A DNA stretch of 36,839 bases from Chloroflexota bacterium (GCA_025449555.1 JANWJD010000134.1:1-36839), one strand, 5' to 3'. Counted from the first letter of the stretch, positions 17,385 through 28,128 are shown. Notes: a model not told the origin generated them from the letters alone. Made by a program: numbers and translations.

Positions 17385-18095
17385 CTATGCGGCGTGTAAG
17401 ATGGCGCCTACAATAACGCCGGCCAGGGAGCCCAGAGTCACGATGATGAAGAACTCCAGTCCGCTTCGCATTGGGCTCTTCAACGTATACCGGGCCTTCA
17501 GACCGCCGAAGACAACCGCGGTTAGAGCGGTGAGGACGTAGGCCCAGACCTGCTGGTAGGCGATCGGAATGAGAAACGGAATGACGGGAATGATGCCGCC
17601 TGCGATAAAGGACGCCCCGACCAACAGCCCCTGAACCACGGGATGTCGTTCCGTCTCGTCGACAACGCCCAGCTCATCAGTCACCATGGCGTGGAGCCAT
17701 CGATCCTCGTCTTCGGTCAGATGATCGACCACACGATCGAGCAACCCTCCCCGGAACCCTTTACGGCTGTAAATGTCTCGAAGCTCAGCTCGCTCTTCAT
17801 CCGGCTCATTCTGGATTTCGAGCCGCTCCGTTGCGATTCGATAGTCACGAATGTTCACCGCTGTGTCGGCCGAGAGATACCCACCCAGAGCCATCGAAAT
17901 CCCGCCCGCAATGACCTCGCCGAGCGCGATCAGCACGAGGTGCGACGAAGCGACGTTACTCACGACCATGACGAAGACCAGCGTCGTTACCAAACCGTCA
18001 TTCAGGCCAAATACAATTTCGCGGAGCCATGCGCCGCGGTGGGGATGTTGTTCTTCCATTGAATTCACGTCGAGTTCAGTCACGATAGGCGTCAC
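17385..18095 (-). CDS. VIT1/CCC1 family transporter-like protein (iron/manganese)
   Basis: LREIVFGLNDGLVTTLVFVMVVSNVA...GEVIAGGISMALGGYLSADTAVN plus C-terminal TM helices. Confidence 0.88.
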   Translation of the reverse strand: MTPIVTELDVNSMEEQHPHRGAWLREIVFGLNDGLVTTLVFVMVVSNVASSHLVLIALGEVIAGGISMALGGYLSADTAVNIRDYRIATERLEIQNEPDEERAELRDIYSRKGFRGGLLDRVVDHLTEDEDRWLHAMVTDELGVVDETERHPVVQGLLVGASFIAGGIIPVIPFLIPIAYQQVWAYVLTALTAVVFGGLKARYTLKSPMRSGLEFFIIVTLGSLAGVIVGAILHAA

Positions 18096-18140
18096 CTAGA
18101 GTAGTATTCGGAAAGAGAGAGGTGGTCGTGGGCCGGTCGC
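18095..18140 (+). repeat. Copy B of a diverged ~46-bp noncoding repeat
   Basis: CCTAGAGTAGTATTCGGAAAGAGAGAGGTGGTCGTGGGCCGGTCGC. Confidence 0.45.
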
Positions 18141-18299
18141 TCCGTCGCCGGCTCGCTGATGGCGACTCCACCTTTCCGCGAATGACAGTAGCCCCACTTC
18201 ACTTGTTGAGATCTGGGGAATTGCACCCATGATTCACAACTCAATGGCGGCATGAATGTCAACCTGACGCGCCATGTCGGAGCCTACGGTTGGCCCGCG

Positions 18300-18941
18300 C
18301 TAGCGATCTCGGAACCGTTTAGGAATACGCAGACCCAGGTTGAGAGATCGTCGCTGCTGTTTCCACGGGTCACCTTCGTTGTGATATCCGGTCTTTTCCC
18401 AGTATCCCAATTGATCTTTATCCAAGAACTGTACCCTATTGACCCATTTTGCGCTCTTCCAGAAGTAGAGCTGGGGTACGACCAGTCGAAGTGGCCAGCC
18501 ATGTTCGGGAAGCAACGGCAATCCATCATGCGAATGCGCGAACAGCACGTCCTCTTCCAGGCACGCCTCCAGTGGCAAATTCGAACTGTAGGGAACCATG
18601 CAGCGGAACAGTACGAATGCCGCCTCAGGTGTCGGCACGACCATTTCGGCAATGGTGCGAAAAGAGATACCTTCCCACGCGTTGTCGAGTTTCGTCCAGC
18701 GGGTGACGCAGTGAATGTCACTCGTCGTTTCGATCTGGGGGAGATCCAGCAGCTCGTGGTAGGTGAGCGAAATCGGTCGTTCGACCAGTCCCGACACGGT
18801 GAAGCGCCAGGAATCCAGGTCGAAACGCGGCGGACGCGTGGTGGAGAGTACCGGCCACTTCTCGGTCAGTGCTTGACCAGGCGGCAAGCGCCCTGCTTCA
18901 CGCGCTTCCACCTCACGTTGTCTTCGATCCCGACGATCCAT
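18300..18941 (-). CDS. Sulfite oxidase-like molybdopterin-dependent oxidoreductase (single Moco domain, no obvious signal peptide)
   Basis: SD GGAGGGATCC before the ATG. DSWRFTVSGLVERPISLTYHELLDLP; IHCVTRWTKLDNAWEGI (Moco Cys); GWPLRLVVPQLYFWKSAKWVNRVQF. Confidence 0.88.
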   Translation of the reverse strand: MDRRDRRQREVEAREAGRLPPGQALTEKWPVLSTTRPPRFDLDSWRFTVSGLVERPISLTYHELLDLPQIETTSDIHCVTRWTKLDNAWEGISFRTIAEMVVPTPEAAFVLFRCMVPYSSNLPLEACLEEDVLFAHSHDGLPLLPEHGWPLRLVVPQLYFWKSAKWVNRVQFLDKDQLGYWEKTGYHNEGDPWKQQRRSLNLGLRIPKRFRDR

Positions 18942-18968
18942 GGATCCCTCCGTCGGGACCGATTCAAC

Positions 18969-19418
18969 CTACGAGGGGAAGGTTGAGGAAAATGACCCTA
19001 TCAATTGTTTTGCATCGCTGTGGAACGCCGAATAGGCGCTACCCGGAGCATGTCGAACGTGGAGTCTATCGAGGGCAGATGAGACACTCATCGGAACCAG
19101 CCAGCCCATATGATACGCCAGCGCGCCGACGGACGAATCGCCGTCGGTCATTGGTTCGATGAAATAAAGGTCACTTACCTGTTGGTCGGCGTAGACGTCG
19201 TAATGAGTCACCGCCATTTTCTGGACCAGGGCGCTCGTGAGCGGACGCCCGTTCCGGAAGTGCAACAGGTTCATGGTCGAGACGACGTACACAGCACAAT
19301 CGTGCCTGCTCCAACTGGAGCTACTGTGATGAACTGCCGCGGCGGCCGACTCCCACGGCACACAAGCGGCGAGCACAGCTACCATGAAGATCCCATTCGA
19401 GACGAGGCGCCTTCGCAC
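18969..19418 (-). CDS. Hypothetical secreted protein
   Basis: GTG at 19418 with a GGAGGG SD. Signal peptide MRRRLVSNGIFMVAVLAACVPWESAAAA. The ORF-track TTG start (19469) lies upstream of the SD. Confidence 0.6.
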   Translation of the reverse strand: MRRRLVSNGIFMVAVLAACVPWESAAAAVHHSSSSWSRHDCAVYVVSTMNLLHFRNGRPLTSALVQKMAVTHYDVYADQQVSDLYFIEPMTDGDSSVGALAYHMGWLVPMSVSSALDRLHVRHAPGSAYSAFHSDAKQLIGSFSSTFPS

Positions 19419-19495
19419 TGTGCCCTCCGTAAAGTGGTACGGACACAAGTCTACAGAAAAGCGTGACAACCGTAAAGAGGGAAATCGTCAGTCGT

Positions 19496-20368
19496 CTATG
19501 AGAGCACCGACAGGTACTGACGCACCAATTCCGACCGTTCGGAGTCATGTCGCCGTCCATACGCCGACTCGAGATTCGATAACATACGGCGCAAGATTTC
19601 CGGCGCAGTCGGTGGTCGAAGGTGCTCTGGACGGAAGGCTGTGCCGGTTCCGGTAACGATGCTCATAACTTCACGCAGCGACAGCAGTACGCCCTCTCGA
19701 AACGGATCGAAATACAGCGTGTCCGAACCAGATCTCAGGCACGCGATGAAGTGGCCAGGGAGCGGCACACCCTCGATATTGAGACCAAGGCGCCTGCCCA
19801 CCAGCATATAGACGGCAGCCAACGAAATCGGCAGACCCGTCCGATGCTCGAGCACACGATTGATGTACGTCTTGTCCGGGTCGTAATAGTCTTCGCTGCT
19901 GCCGTGGAATCTGTGAACGTCACGCATCATCTGGGTGAAGATCGTCAAAATGTGTCGTGGACCGTTGAACGGTACATTGGGACGCAGCTGGAGCGCGACG
20001 GCATCGAGCTGGGCTTTGATATCCTCCGTCTTGAGTCGGGGATATGCCGTGCGCGCGAGTAAGGTCATGCCGCTCTCGAGGTCGGCGCCACTGGACCGCC
20101 ACTCCAGCAACGCCGCTTGCATGCGCGGTACCGCTCGCTCCGCGGTCACCAGGTCGAGTTGGGGTAGTGCACGAGATTCAGGAGGGATCAACTCCAACAA
20201 GCGCTCAAAACGGCTGTCGGGGAATGCCCGAATCTGTTCCACCAGGATACTGAGCGACGGTTCACGTTCGGTTTCGAGCAGTGAAGCAAGCGCTTCGAGG
20301 TCGCGGTCTGCGGCGGCAATGTCGCTCAATGGAGTAAGGCTCCCGAGGATGTTAAGGTCTGTGCGCAC
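19496..20368 (-). CDS. SirB1/transglutaminase-like protein
   Basis: YYDPDKTYINRVLEHRTGLPISLAAVYMLVGRRLGLNIEGVPLPGHFIACLRSGSDTLYFDPFREGVLLS is typical of SirB1/transglutaminase_9. Confidence 0.85.
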   Translation of the reverse strand: MRTDLNILGSLTPLSDIAAADRDLEALASLLETEREPSLSILVEQIRAFPDSRFERLLELIPPESRALPQLDLVTAERAVPRMQAALLEWRSSGADLESGMTLLARTAYPRLKTEDIKAQLDAVALQLRPNVPFNGPRHILTIFTQMMRDVHRFHGSSEDYYDPDKTYINRVLEHRTGLPISLAAVYMLVGRRLGLNIEGVPLPGHFIACLRSGSDTLYFDPFREGVLLSLREVMSIVTGTGTAFRPEHLRPPTAPEILRRMLSNLESAYGRRHDSERSELVRQYLSVLS

Positions 20369-20484
20369 ACGTTCATCCCGTTATTTTATTCCTCTCGGAG
20401 CTTGAATATCTTAGAGTTCGATGTGAATCAACCGACTCGGATCGAAGGGCTGAATGACACCCCAAAAGTTCACCCAATTACCCA

Positions 20485-20512
20485 TTGCGTTTAGCCCCGA
20501 GAGGGCTATACT
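20485..20512 (+). promoter_or_regulatory. Predicted promoter of debranching-like gene
   Basis: TTGCGT (20485-20490) - 16 bp - TATACT (20507-20512). Confidence 0.4.
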
Positions 20513-20675
20513 TACGGTGCGTGCTGCGCCTCACCCACCTCCCCGCCTCCGTTTCCTGTATGCTCCCGGGGCTTCGTGAACCGACGGTAGTGCGGATGTG
20601 GCGTATGGCAGCACGTGCAGACCCTTCGTCCGGATTGCCGGTGTAGTCCGAAGACGTTCAAGCATCCTTGTGGAC

Positions 20676-23135
20676 ATGGACCATTCAATTTCCTTCGACG
20701 TAACTGTTACCCCCGACCGCTTCAAGGGCAGAACCTTCCTGCTGGGCAACAAGCGGGCCTTCTCGTTGTCGTTGCCCGCGGCCTCCGGAACCTCCGACAC
20801 GCTCTTTCACGGCCAGAAGTGGTTCGGCGCATACCTCTATGGGCGAAAGTTCCTGGAGGCCCAGCTCGTGCGAGCGTACGGTCAGAAGGCGCATATCCTC
20901 AGCCGGCGTTATCAGACGCGACTCGTTGCCGGGCTCACCACAGTCCGCCGCGAATACACGGTTGAGGGCGAGACCTGTAGCGAAGAATACTTCGTGCCGG
21001 ATGGTATTCAGGGTTTCGCCTGTACTCTTTCGGGCAAGCTCGATTTCGTCGTGGAACCCGAGTTCGATATGCGGTTTTACCGCGCCCTCAATATTTCGAT
21101 CGAGGGATATGAGATCGAACCGATCGACAATGGGGCCATCGTTTCGAACCCACTCCCGACCGGAACGTACGACGATGCGACCGAAACCTTCCATGCGGAC
21201 GAGAGCGAGGACCCTACATACATCTACGCGGCAGTGCAGATCGTGGGGGACGATTCCTGGTGTGAGATTTTGCCCCAATCGCGGCGCGGGCGTCGCAAAG
21301 TATTTCGCAAGGACTACCAGCGCCATCGCTTTTTGCAGCATTCCAATGCCGCCGAACGCGATGGAGATCATGCGCCACTGTGGGATCAGAGTTCGAGTCG
21401 GGTTTTCGCGCCGTTGGCACTGCACCTGAGCGGACACGCCACCGTGGTCTATGGTTTCGGAGCCACGCGTGATGAGGCGCTGCATCAAATGGAGGTACTG
21501 CGCGATAACCTAATCGCCCTCCAGGCGCAAAAAGGCGAAGCAATGGCGCAAGTGGCAGAGCATGCGTACTTCGAAACCGGAGACGAACGTGTCGATCGGG
21601 CTGCGCTCCAGGTGCTGGCACGCCTAATGGATTCGCTGGTGGCCCGACACGCTGTGGCCGAAGACACCGTGCTCGATCGGCCCGCGACCATGATTCTGGC
21701 CGGTAACCAGTACTTTCACGACTCGTGGAAACGCGATGAGAACATTGCGCTTGGATTCATGCTGGCACTCGGTTTTTACGACCTGGCGCGAGACGTCATT
21801 CGGGATACATGGCAACTCCAGGACCCGATTACAGGCAGGTTGCCGCAGCGGATTAGGGCCGGCGAAGATCCACCGTATCATTCCAGCGATGGCACGCTGT
21901 GGGCGCTCTGGCGTACGTACCAGTACTGGAAATGCACTGGAGATGAGTCGCTGCTCCTCGAAAAACTGGCGATGGTCAAGCACTTTTTCCAGAAGAGCGT
22001 CGAGCGCGTGATTGACGGTATGCTGCCGTCCGGCAAGACCACCGCCCCCGATTATCTCTGGGAGACGTGGATGGACACTCCACACACTGCTCGCGACGGC
22101 TTCCCGGTGGAGATTCAGATGCTCTGGGTCGGCTGCCTGCGTGCCTGGAGACCGCTTGTCGGGCGTAGTGATCCCGCCCTCGAGACCAGAATGGCGGCCG
22201 CTGAGACCGCAGCCTGGCTGGCACTCCAGCGGTTCAACGTGCGTGGAATGCCGGCCGATAGCCTGGATGAGAACCAGGTCGTCCGGGATCTAATCACGCC
22301 AAACCCATACTTCTGCTTCGGACTGGGGCTTGATCTCGGTCCCGAAATCGAACAAGCCATGCGCGATATGGGGCGGAAGCAACTGGCGGGTCAACAAGGG
22401 ATAGTGACGCTCGCTCCGCAGGACTGGCACCTGGTCTACTCTGAGGAATTTTTGAACGACCGACGCAACGTGCAGGGTCGCCGCATGCGAAGCATCGGCA
22501 AATTCAACTATCATCGCGGCGTCGAATGGAACTGGCTTTCGCAGTTCTTCGTGTGGGCTGAACTCAAATACGGGAATCCGGACGGAGCGTTCAGGACGTA
22601 CATCCGTGCTCAGGTCAACAGCGTGCTCGACCGCGCCGGTATAGGGGGAATCAGCGAGCTTCATGACCTGTCGGGAACGCGCGGTCCCGAATTTCAGGCC
22701 TGGAGTATGTCGGGGTTCCTGGAAGCCCTGCATGCCTTCGCGGGTGTCCGGATCGACGTACCGGAGCGACGCATTTCGATTGCTCCGCAACTGCCGGCCC
22801 ATTGGTCCCACGTGAAAGTCAGGAAGTGGTACCGTACCATTCCGTTTGACCTACGGTATGCCGGCGATGATCGAACGCGCAGCTTGAATATTACTTTTCC
22901 GTGGCAGGACACGCCGGACTGCACGTTCGACATCGAATTGGTTCTCCCCGAGCGACGGACGCTCGGAGAGGTGACGGTGTGCGTGGACGGCGAGGTCCAG
23001 CCAGTAGCCTGGCAGGTTGGCATCCTGCCGGGAACCGACCAGCAGCGGGTAAGCGTGACAGTACCTGCGTCAAGGCAAATCGAAATAACGACCCGGATGC
23101 TGGTCAAATCCGTGCGAGCACCCAGGTCTGCCTGA
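20676..23135 (+). CDS. Amylo-alpha-1,6-glucosidase / glycogen debranching-like protein
   Basis: MDHSISFDVTVTPDRFKGRTFLLGNKRAFSL...; (alpha/alpha)6-type catalytic region NQYFHDSWKRDENIALGFMLALGFYDLARDVIRD...YHSSDGTLWALWRTYQYWKCTGD...YLWETWMDT. Start at 20676 preferred to 20598. Confidence 0.8.
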   Translation: MDHSISFDVTVTPDRFKGRTFLLGNKRAFSLSLPAASGTSDTLFHGQKWFGAYLYGRKFLEAQLVRAYGQKAHILSRRYQTRLVAGLTTVRREYTVEGETCSEEYFVPDGIQGFACTLSGKLDFVVEPEFDMRFYRALNISIEGYEIEPIDNGAIVSNPLPTGTYDDATETFHADESEDPTYIYAAVQIVGDDSWCEILPQSRRGRRKVFRKDYQRHRFLQHSNAAERDGDHAPLWDQSSSRVFAPLALHLSGHATVVYGFGATRDEALHQMEVLRDNLIALQAQKGEAMAQVAEHAYFETGDERVDRAALQVLARLMDSLVARHAVAEDTVLDRPATMILAGNQYFHDSWKRDENIALGFMLALGFYDLARDVIRDTWQLQDPITGRLPQRIRAGEDPPYHSSDGTLWALWRTYQYWKCTGDESLLLEKLAMVKHFFQKSVERVIDGMLPSGKTTAPDYLWETWMDTPHTARDGFPVEIQMLWVGCLRAWRPLVGRSDPALETRMAAAETAAWLALQRFNVRGMPADSLDENQVVRDLITPNPYFCFGLGLDLGPEIEQAMRDMGRKQLAGQQGIVTLAPQDWHLVYSEEFLNDRRNVQGRRMRSIGKFNYHRGVEWNWLSQFFVWAELKYGNPDGAFRTYIRAQVNSVLDRAGIGGISELHDLSGTRGPEFQAWSMSGFLEALHAFAGVRIDVPERRISIAPQLPAHWSHVKVRKWYRTIPFDLRYAGDDRTRSLNITFPWQDTPDCTFDIELVLPERRTLGEVTVCVDGEVQPVAWQVGILPGTDQQRVSVTVPASRQIEITTRMLVKSVRAPRSA

Positions 23136-23275
23136 CCCGGTTCCGGTCGGCACGCTGCCCCCTTAGCGGGTGAAGGTGCTGTGGGCTCCCGATGTCGACC
23201 ATCGTCGCTCACTCGTATCATGAAGTTGGGCCGCCGGCATGAATCCGGTTCCGGTTTCTGCGCTGAGGAGCATGT

Positions 23276-23611
23276 ATGGGTTTCGTACTCCTGATCGTGG
23301 TGATCCTGATAGTCGTACTCGGGTTGGCGTTGGCCTGGGTGGTGTTCCGGCGGCAGCGCCTCACATCTCCGCCGCCGGTTGTCCGTGAACCCCAAGAAGA
23401 TCCGGGTGCACGCCAGGCGCGCCACAGAGCAATCGAACAGCGAGGCGCGGAACTGCTCGAGCGACGGGTTGACCTCGACCAGCGCCGCGACACATTGACG
23501 GGCGACTCTGCCGTCTATGATGCATTCGACCGCCTCGAGCGCCGTTATCGTGCGGGCGAAATCTCTGAGGACGAGTTCGAAGCAGGACAGATTCGAATTC
23601 TGGGCGGTTGA
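23276..23611 (+). CDS. Small single-TM protein with SHOCT-like C-terminus
   Basis: N-terminal TM (GFVLLIVVILIVVLGLALAWVVF); C-terminal YDAFDRLERRYRAGEISEDEFEAGQIRIL resembles the SHOCT motif. Confidence 0.65.
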   Translation: MGFVLLIVVILIVVLGLALAWVVFRRQRLTSPPPVVREPQEDPGARQARHRAIEQRGAELLERRVDLDQRRDTLTGDSAVYDAFDRLERRYRAGEISEDEFEAGQIRILGG

Positions 23612-23854
23612 ACGTCTGACCCCGACTACAAGGCGACCCCCGGCCGGAGCGCTAGTTTCCAACCGGGGGCGGTCACCAGGGATAAGGAGGTCGTTGAACT
23701 ATACGTATGCAGGTAACAGTTGGATCACATCCGAGTCACGCGTCCGAGCGGCACCGGAGACCAGCGCTGCCATCGCGGCGAGTCCCCGATCAACTGCCGG
23801 TACTACCCGAAGTACAAAGACCCTATGGAGATCGTGGGACAAAGGAGGCGATTT

Positions 23855-24265
23855 GTGACGCCCGATGAATTGCTGGCGGTGGCGCGGGAGAGCGCGTCCC
23901 AGGCAGTGGTTCCGTACTCTCGTTTCCCCGTGGGAGCAGCGGTCGAAACCCATGATGGGCGTGTATTCCGAGGTTGCAATATCGAATCCGCCTCATATGG
24001 ACTCACCATTTGTGCCGAACGGGTAGCAATCTTTTCGGCGAAGGCAACGGGCGCTGACCCGATCGCGATCGCGGTGAGCTGTGCGCGCGGCAATCCGAGC
24101 GAGCCCACTTCCCTGACGCCGTGCGGAGCTTGCCGGCAAGTCATGATGGATCAAATGGGGCCGGAGGCGAAGTGCTACGTCGACGGCGTGGGCACATTCA
24201 CGGTCGCGGAATTGCTGCCGCTGGGATTCCGTTTGCCCCCATCGGTCGCTACGTCCCCTGAGTAA
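23855..24265 (+). CDS. cdd: Cytidine deaminase
   Basis: AAAGGAGG SD, GTG at 23855. VPYSRFPVGAAVETHDGRVFRGCNIESASYGLTICAERVAIF...TPCGACRQVM. Confidence 0.93.
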   Translation: MTPDELLAVARESASQAVVPYSRFPVGAAVETHDGRVFRGCNIESASYGLTICAERVAIFSAKATGADPIAIAVSCARGNPSEPTSLTPCGACRQVMMDQMGPEAKCYVDGVGTFTVAELLPLGFRLPPSVATSPE

Positions 24266-25859
24266 GTGCGGGGGCGGAAAGGTCGATACTTTGTTCGGCG
24301 GCGTGGGTTGACCCGCCCGTCATGAGTAAGCCGACTTCCTCTTCATTCACGGAGCTGGCGGGAAAGACGCCCATAATCTGACCTTCATAAATCACGGCAA
24401 TTCGATCCGAAAGCGCGAAGATTTCGTCCAGTTCCGCTGACACCAACAGGATCGCCGTTCCCGTGTCTCGTTTCTCGACCAGCCGCTCGTGCACGAACTG
24501 AGCAGCCCCGATGTCGAGCCCGCGAGTGGGCTGGGCAGCGATCAGCAGATCCGGGTTTTCGGAGAACTCGCGTGCCAGCACAACCTTTTGCTGATTTCCT
24601 CCGCTCAACGTGCCCACCGGCACGTCCGATCGGCGGGGGCGAACATCGAACTGTTTGACCAACGTCTGAGCCCAGGCGCGAATCTTCCCGCGATTGAGCA
24701 CTCCGGCCTGGGAAAAGAGGGCATCGTCCTGCATACCCAGTATCAAGTTGTCCGCCACGGTGTACTGGAGTACGAGTCCGCGTTCACGTCGGTCCTCAGG
24801 AACGCATGCCACACCTGCTTCGCGAATGCGGGCCGGAGCAGTCTTGAGACCGGACGAGCCGACCAGGAGTGATTTTCCCCGCAATTCCACCGTTCCCGAC
24901 GATGCTGGACGCAGCCCGATCAGCGTGTCGACCAGCTCCGACTGACCGTTGCCTTCCACGCCGGCAATCCCCAGGATCTCTCCGGCGCGAATCTCGAGAT
25001 CGATGTTTCGCACCGCCATCGTTTCAAGGTCGGACTGAATACTGAGTGCGCGCACGACCAATGCCAGTTCACCGAACGATGGAGGTTCTTTGTGCACCTC
25101 GGGTAGGACATCCCGCCCGATCATCTTGCTCGCTATTTCCTGGGCGGAAGTAGACGCGGTTTCCAACTGGCCCACCACCTTGCCGGCGCGGAGCACGGTA
25201 ATGTGGTCTGAAATCTCCATCACTTCCTTGAGCTTATGTGTGATGAAGATGATGGTCTTTCCCTGCTGCGAGAGGCCCCTCAGTACGACGAACAACTCAC
25301 GCGTTTCCTGGGGTGTCAATACAGCCGTGGGTTCATCGAATATCAGTATTTCTGATCCCCAGTAGAGAATCTTGAGGATTTCCACGCGCTGTTGCAAGCC
25401 GACCGACAACGACTGCACCCTGTGGCGCGGATCGAGTTTGAGACCGAAGGCCTCAGAGAGTTCAGCGACTTTCCGCTCGGCCGCCGGTCGATCGAAGAAT
25501 CCCTTCGAGGGTTCGTGACCCAATACCACGTTTTCCGCCACGGTGAGTGGTGGAATCAGCATGAAGTGTTGATGAACCATGCCGATCCCTGCCTCGATTC
25601 CATCGCGCGGCGATTTAAATCGAACTGGACGTCCATTCAGCCGGATTTCGCCGTCGTCCGGCTGTAGGAGTCCAGACAGCATATTCATTAGAGTCGACTT
25701 GCCGGCGCCATTCTCGCCGACCACCGCCAGCACTTTGCCGGCGTACGCCTGCAGCGAGACGTGATCATTCGCCACGAACGTGCCAAAGCGCTTGACCAAT
25801 TCCCGCGCCTCGATCGATGGTACGCCGTTGGCCCATCCACCGGACCCATTCAGGCTCAT
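24249..25859 (-). CDS. ABC transporter ATP-binding protein, nucleoside/simple-sugar type (two fused NBDs)
   Basis: Two ABC domains: [18 protein letters not shown] and [32 protein letters not shown]. In an operon with a BMP lipoprotein and two permeases. Confidence 0.93.
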   Translation of the reverse strand: MSLNGSGGWANGVPSIEARELVKRFGTFVANDHVSLQAYAGKVLAVVGENGAGKSTLMNMLSGLLQPDDGEIRLNGRPVRFKSPRDGIEAGIGMVHQHFMLIPPLTVAENVVLGHEPSKGFFDRPAAERKVAELSEAFGLKLDPRHRVQSLSVGLQQRVEILKILYWGSEILIFDEPTAVLTPQETRELFVVLRGLSQQGKTIIFITHKLKEVMEISDHITVLRAGKVVGQLETASTSAQEIASKMIGRDVLPEVHKEPPSFGELALVVRALSIQSDLETMAVRNIDLEIRAGEILGIAGVEGNGQSELVDTLIGLRPASSGTVELRGKSLLVGSSGLKTAPARIREAGVACVPEDRRERGLVLQYTVADNLILGMQDDALFSQAGVLNRGKIRAWAQTLVKQFDVRPRRSDVPVGTLSGGNQQKVVLAREFSENPDLLIAAQPTRGLDIGAAQFVHERLVEKRDTGTAILLVSAELDEIFALSDRIAVIYEGQIMGVFPASSVNEEEVGLLMTGGSTHAAEQSIDLSAPALTQGT

Positions 25860-26854
25860 GCGTTGCTCGCCGGGTCGTACGGGATACCGTCAGCCGCCGG
25901 CGGTACGGCTTTTCCGATGAAGCCGGCCAGCGCCACGATGGTCAATACGTACGGCAGCGTGGCGACTAGGGTGGAATAGTCCTGGAGTGGTCCGGTTGTG
26001 TTCTGCAGATTGTCGTACAGGGCTTGTCCGAACCCGAATAGTAAACAGGCACCGAACGCGCCAAAGGGGTTCCATTTACCGAAGATCATGGCGGCCAGAG
26101 CGATGAATCCGCGGCCCGAGGTCATGTTGTCCGAAAAAGTGCCCGAGATGGCGAGGGCAAGGTAGCCGCCGGCGAGCCCTGAAAGGATGCCCGACGGCAG
26201 AACCGACAGAAATCGAAGTCGGAGCACGTGAATGCCGGCCGTGTCGGCGGCTCGAGGATGCTCTCCGGCCGCACGCACACGCAGGCCCAGCGTCGTTCGG
26301 AACAGAAAGATCTGGATCAGTATGACGAGCACAAGCATCAGATAAAAAATTGGATTCTGCTGGAAGAACACCTTCCCAATTCCCGGTATCCCGTTCAGTC
26401 CTGGAATGGACCAGTCAGGAATGGTTCGAACCTGATTGCCGCTACATGGCACAGGTGGGACACAGGGGACAGGTGGTCCGTTCGTGCCGTACACCGAAAA
26501 AGCCAGATAGCTGGTTAGACCGAGAGCGAGCAAATTGATCGCCATACCACTCACGATTTGATTGGCGCGTAACCACACCGCCGAATAACCGTGAATGCCG
26601 GCCATGATGCCTCCGGCCGCCATCGCCGCCACCAAACCAAGAGCAGCATTATGCAGATGTACGTCCGCGAAGACGGCAAAGAACGCCCCGGTGAGCATCA
26701 TGCCTTCCATGGCGATGTTGACCACGCCGGATCGTTCCGATATGACCGCACCTACCGCGGCCAGCGACAGGGGAGTCGCTTCCCTCAGTGTGCTCTGATA
26801 GAGCGATGCATTCGCCAGCGTGGTCCACAGGCCGGAATCCGAGAAGGCACTCAC
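25856..26854 (-). CDS. ABC transporter permease (nucleoside type)
   Basis: LREATPLSLAAVGAVISERSGVVNIAMEGMMLTGAFFAV; GRGFIALAAMIFGKWNPFGAFGACLLFG. 4-nt overlaps with its neighbours. Confidence 0.92.
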   Translation of the reverse strand: MSAFSDSGLWTTLANASLYQSTLREATPLSLAAVGAVISERSGVVNIAMEGMMLTGAFFAVFADVHLHNAALGLVAAMAAGGIMAGIHGYSAVWLRANQIVSGMAINLLALGLTSYLAFSVYGTNGPPVPCVPPVPCSGNQVRTIPDWSIPGLNGIPGIGKVFFQQNPIFYLMLVLVILIQIFLFRTTLGLRVRAAGEHPRAADTAGIHVLRLRFLSVLPSGILSGLAGGYLALAISGTFSDNMTSGRGFIALAAMIFGKWNPFGAFGACLLFGFGQALYDNLQNTTGPLQDYSTLVATLPYVLTIVALAGFIGKAVPPAADGIPYDPASNA

Positions 26855-28026
26855 GCCGCGGCCTCTTCCCGCTGCAAGACTGCAGGCAGACGCACCAGTC
26901 CTCTGCGCCCGAGCGCTCGGACGATCGCATCGGCTCCGATGAAGAAGATGATGAGTCCCTGCAAAATCTCCACCAGATGGGAAGAGATACCGGCATCCGC
27001 TTGCATCAGTGTGCTGCCGTGCACGAGGGCTCCGAAGAGGATGGCTGCCGCGATCGAGCCGGCCGCGGTGGTCTTGCCGAGGAGCGCGACTGCGATGGCG
27101 TCGAAACCATAACCGGGAGAAAAGCTATTCGTCAGGGCGTAGGGCGAGACACCGTACACCGATACCATGCCGCCCAAACCTGCGAATGCACCGGCTATGA
27201 ACATAGACAGTGCAATGGTCCAGCCGACATTAATACCCCCGTATGCCGCCGCCTTGGGATTGAGTCCAACGGCGCGGATCTTGTATCCGAGCGACGTACG
27301 CCACAGGACGAACCAAAAGAAAACGGCGGCCGCCAACGCGACGAGCAGCCCCGCATGGAGTCGGCCATTCTGAACCAGGGAACTGGGTAAGATGACCGGA
27401 AGCGTGGCGTTCATCGGCGGCGTCTGTGGGCTCCCGAGAACATTTGCCTGCGCCATAGGGCCGGGAGTTCCCGTGGGTGACGCTTCCAACAAATACTGGC
27501 TGATCAGAATCGCCGTGTAATTGAGCATCATGGTCGTAATGACCTCGTGTGCTCCCCTCCAGGCCTTCAAGAGACCGGCGATTCCGCCCCAGACCGCCCC
27601 GCCCAATGCGCCCGCCGCGAGCGCGATAGGAATGAGAAAGATGCCGGGTAAGTTCAGCTTAAAGCCCACGAATGCGGAGAAGATGGCGCCCATGAACAAC
27701 TGCCCTTCGGCGCCGATATTGAACAGGCCCGAGCGAAAGGCGAAGGCGACCGCGAGGCCCGTGAGCATGAGAGGAATGGAGGACACCAGGGTCTCGGAGA
27801 TGTTGTAGGAACCACCGAAGGCGCCTTTCAACAACTCCCAGTAAGCAGTGAGGGGGTTATCTCCGGCCACGAGAATGACCACACCGCCCACCAATACCGC
27901 AAGCAACACCGACATCACGGGAATTGCCAGTCCCGAGGCTCGGGCGTAGGTAAATCGCCGTTCGAGCGCGTCGTCGGAGCCGGGGGCAAGACTCACGTCA
28001 GTGTCCTCTCTGGTGCATGCGGACAA
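26851..28026 (-). CDS. ABC transporter permease (nucleoside type)
   Basis: SSIPLMLTGLAVAFAFRSGLFNIGAEGQLFMGAIFSAFVG; GYGFDAIAVALLGKTTAAGSIAAAILFG. Confidence 0.92.
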   Translation of the reverse strand: MSACTREDTDVSLAPGSDDALERRFTYARASGLAIPVMSVLLAVLVGGVVILVAGDNPLTAYWELLKGAFGGSYNISETLVSSIPLMLTGLAVAFAFRSGLFNIGAEGQLFMGAIFSAFVGFKLNLPGIFLIPIALAAGALGGAVWGGIAGLLKAWRGAHEVITTMMLNYTAILISQYLLEASPTGTPGPMAQANVLGSPQTPPMNATLPVILPSSLVQNGRLHAGLLVALAAAVFFWFVLWRTSLGYKIRAVGLNPKAAAYGGINVGWTIALSMFIAGAFAGLGGMVSVYGVSPYALTNSFSPGYGFDAIAVALLGKTTAAGSIAAAILFGALVHGSTLMQADAGISSHLVEILQGLIIFFIGADAIVRALGRRGLVRLPAVLQREEAAA

Positions 28027-28096
28027 TTACACGCGGTCAATTATAGGAACCACAAGGCCCCGACACACGGTCTGAGGCTATTGCGTTCGGAGGTGG

Positions 28097-28128
28097 GAGA
28101 GACCGGGGCCACCCGGCCCCGGTCTCTC
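28097..28128 (-). terminator. Strong GC hairpin between bmpA and permease genes
   Basis: GAGAGACCGGGGCC-ACCC-GGCCCCGGTCTCTC 14-bp perfect stem, no T-run. May attenuate or stabilise the 3' end of bmpA mRNA. Confidence 0.65.

Noticed and set aside
20685-21488. 267-aa minus-strand ORF
   Set aside because: Antisense to the debranching-like gene, with no motifs.
22694-23662. 322-aa minus-strand ORF
   Set aside because: Antisense to the 3' end of the debranching-like gene and the SHOCT-like gene; composition typical of spurious high-GC ORFs.
26591-27390. Overlapping + strand ORFs (26591..27112, 26788..27390)
   Set aside because: Antisense to the two ABC permease genes, which have clear family motifs.
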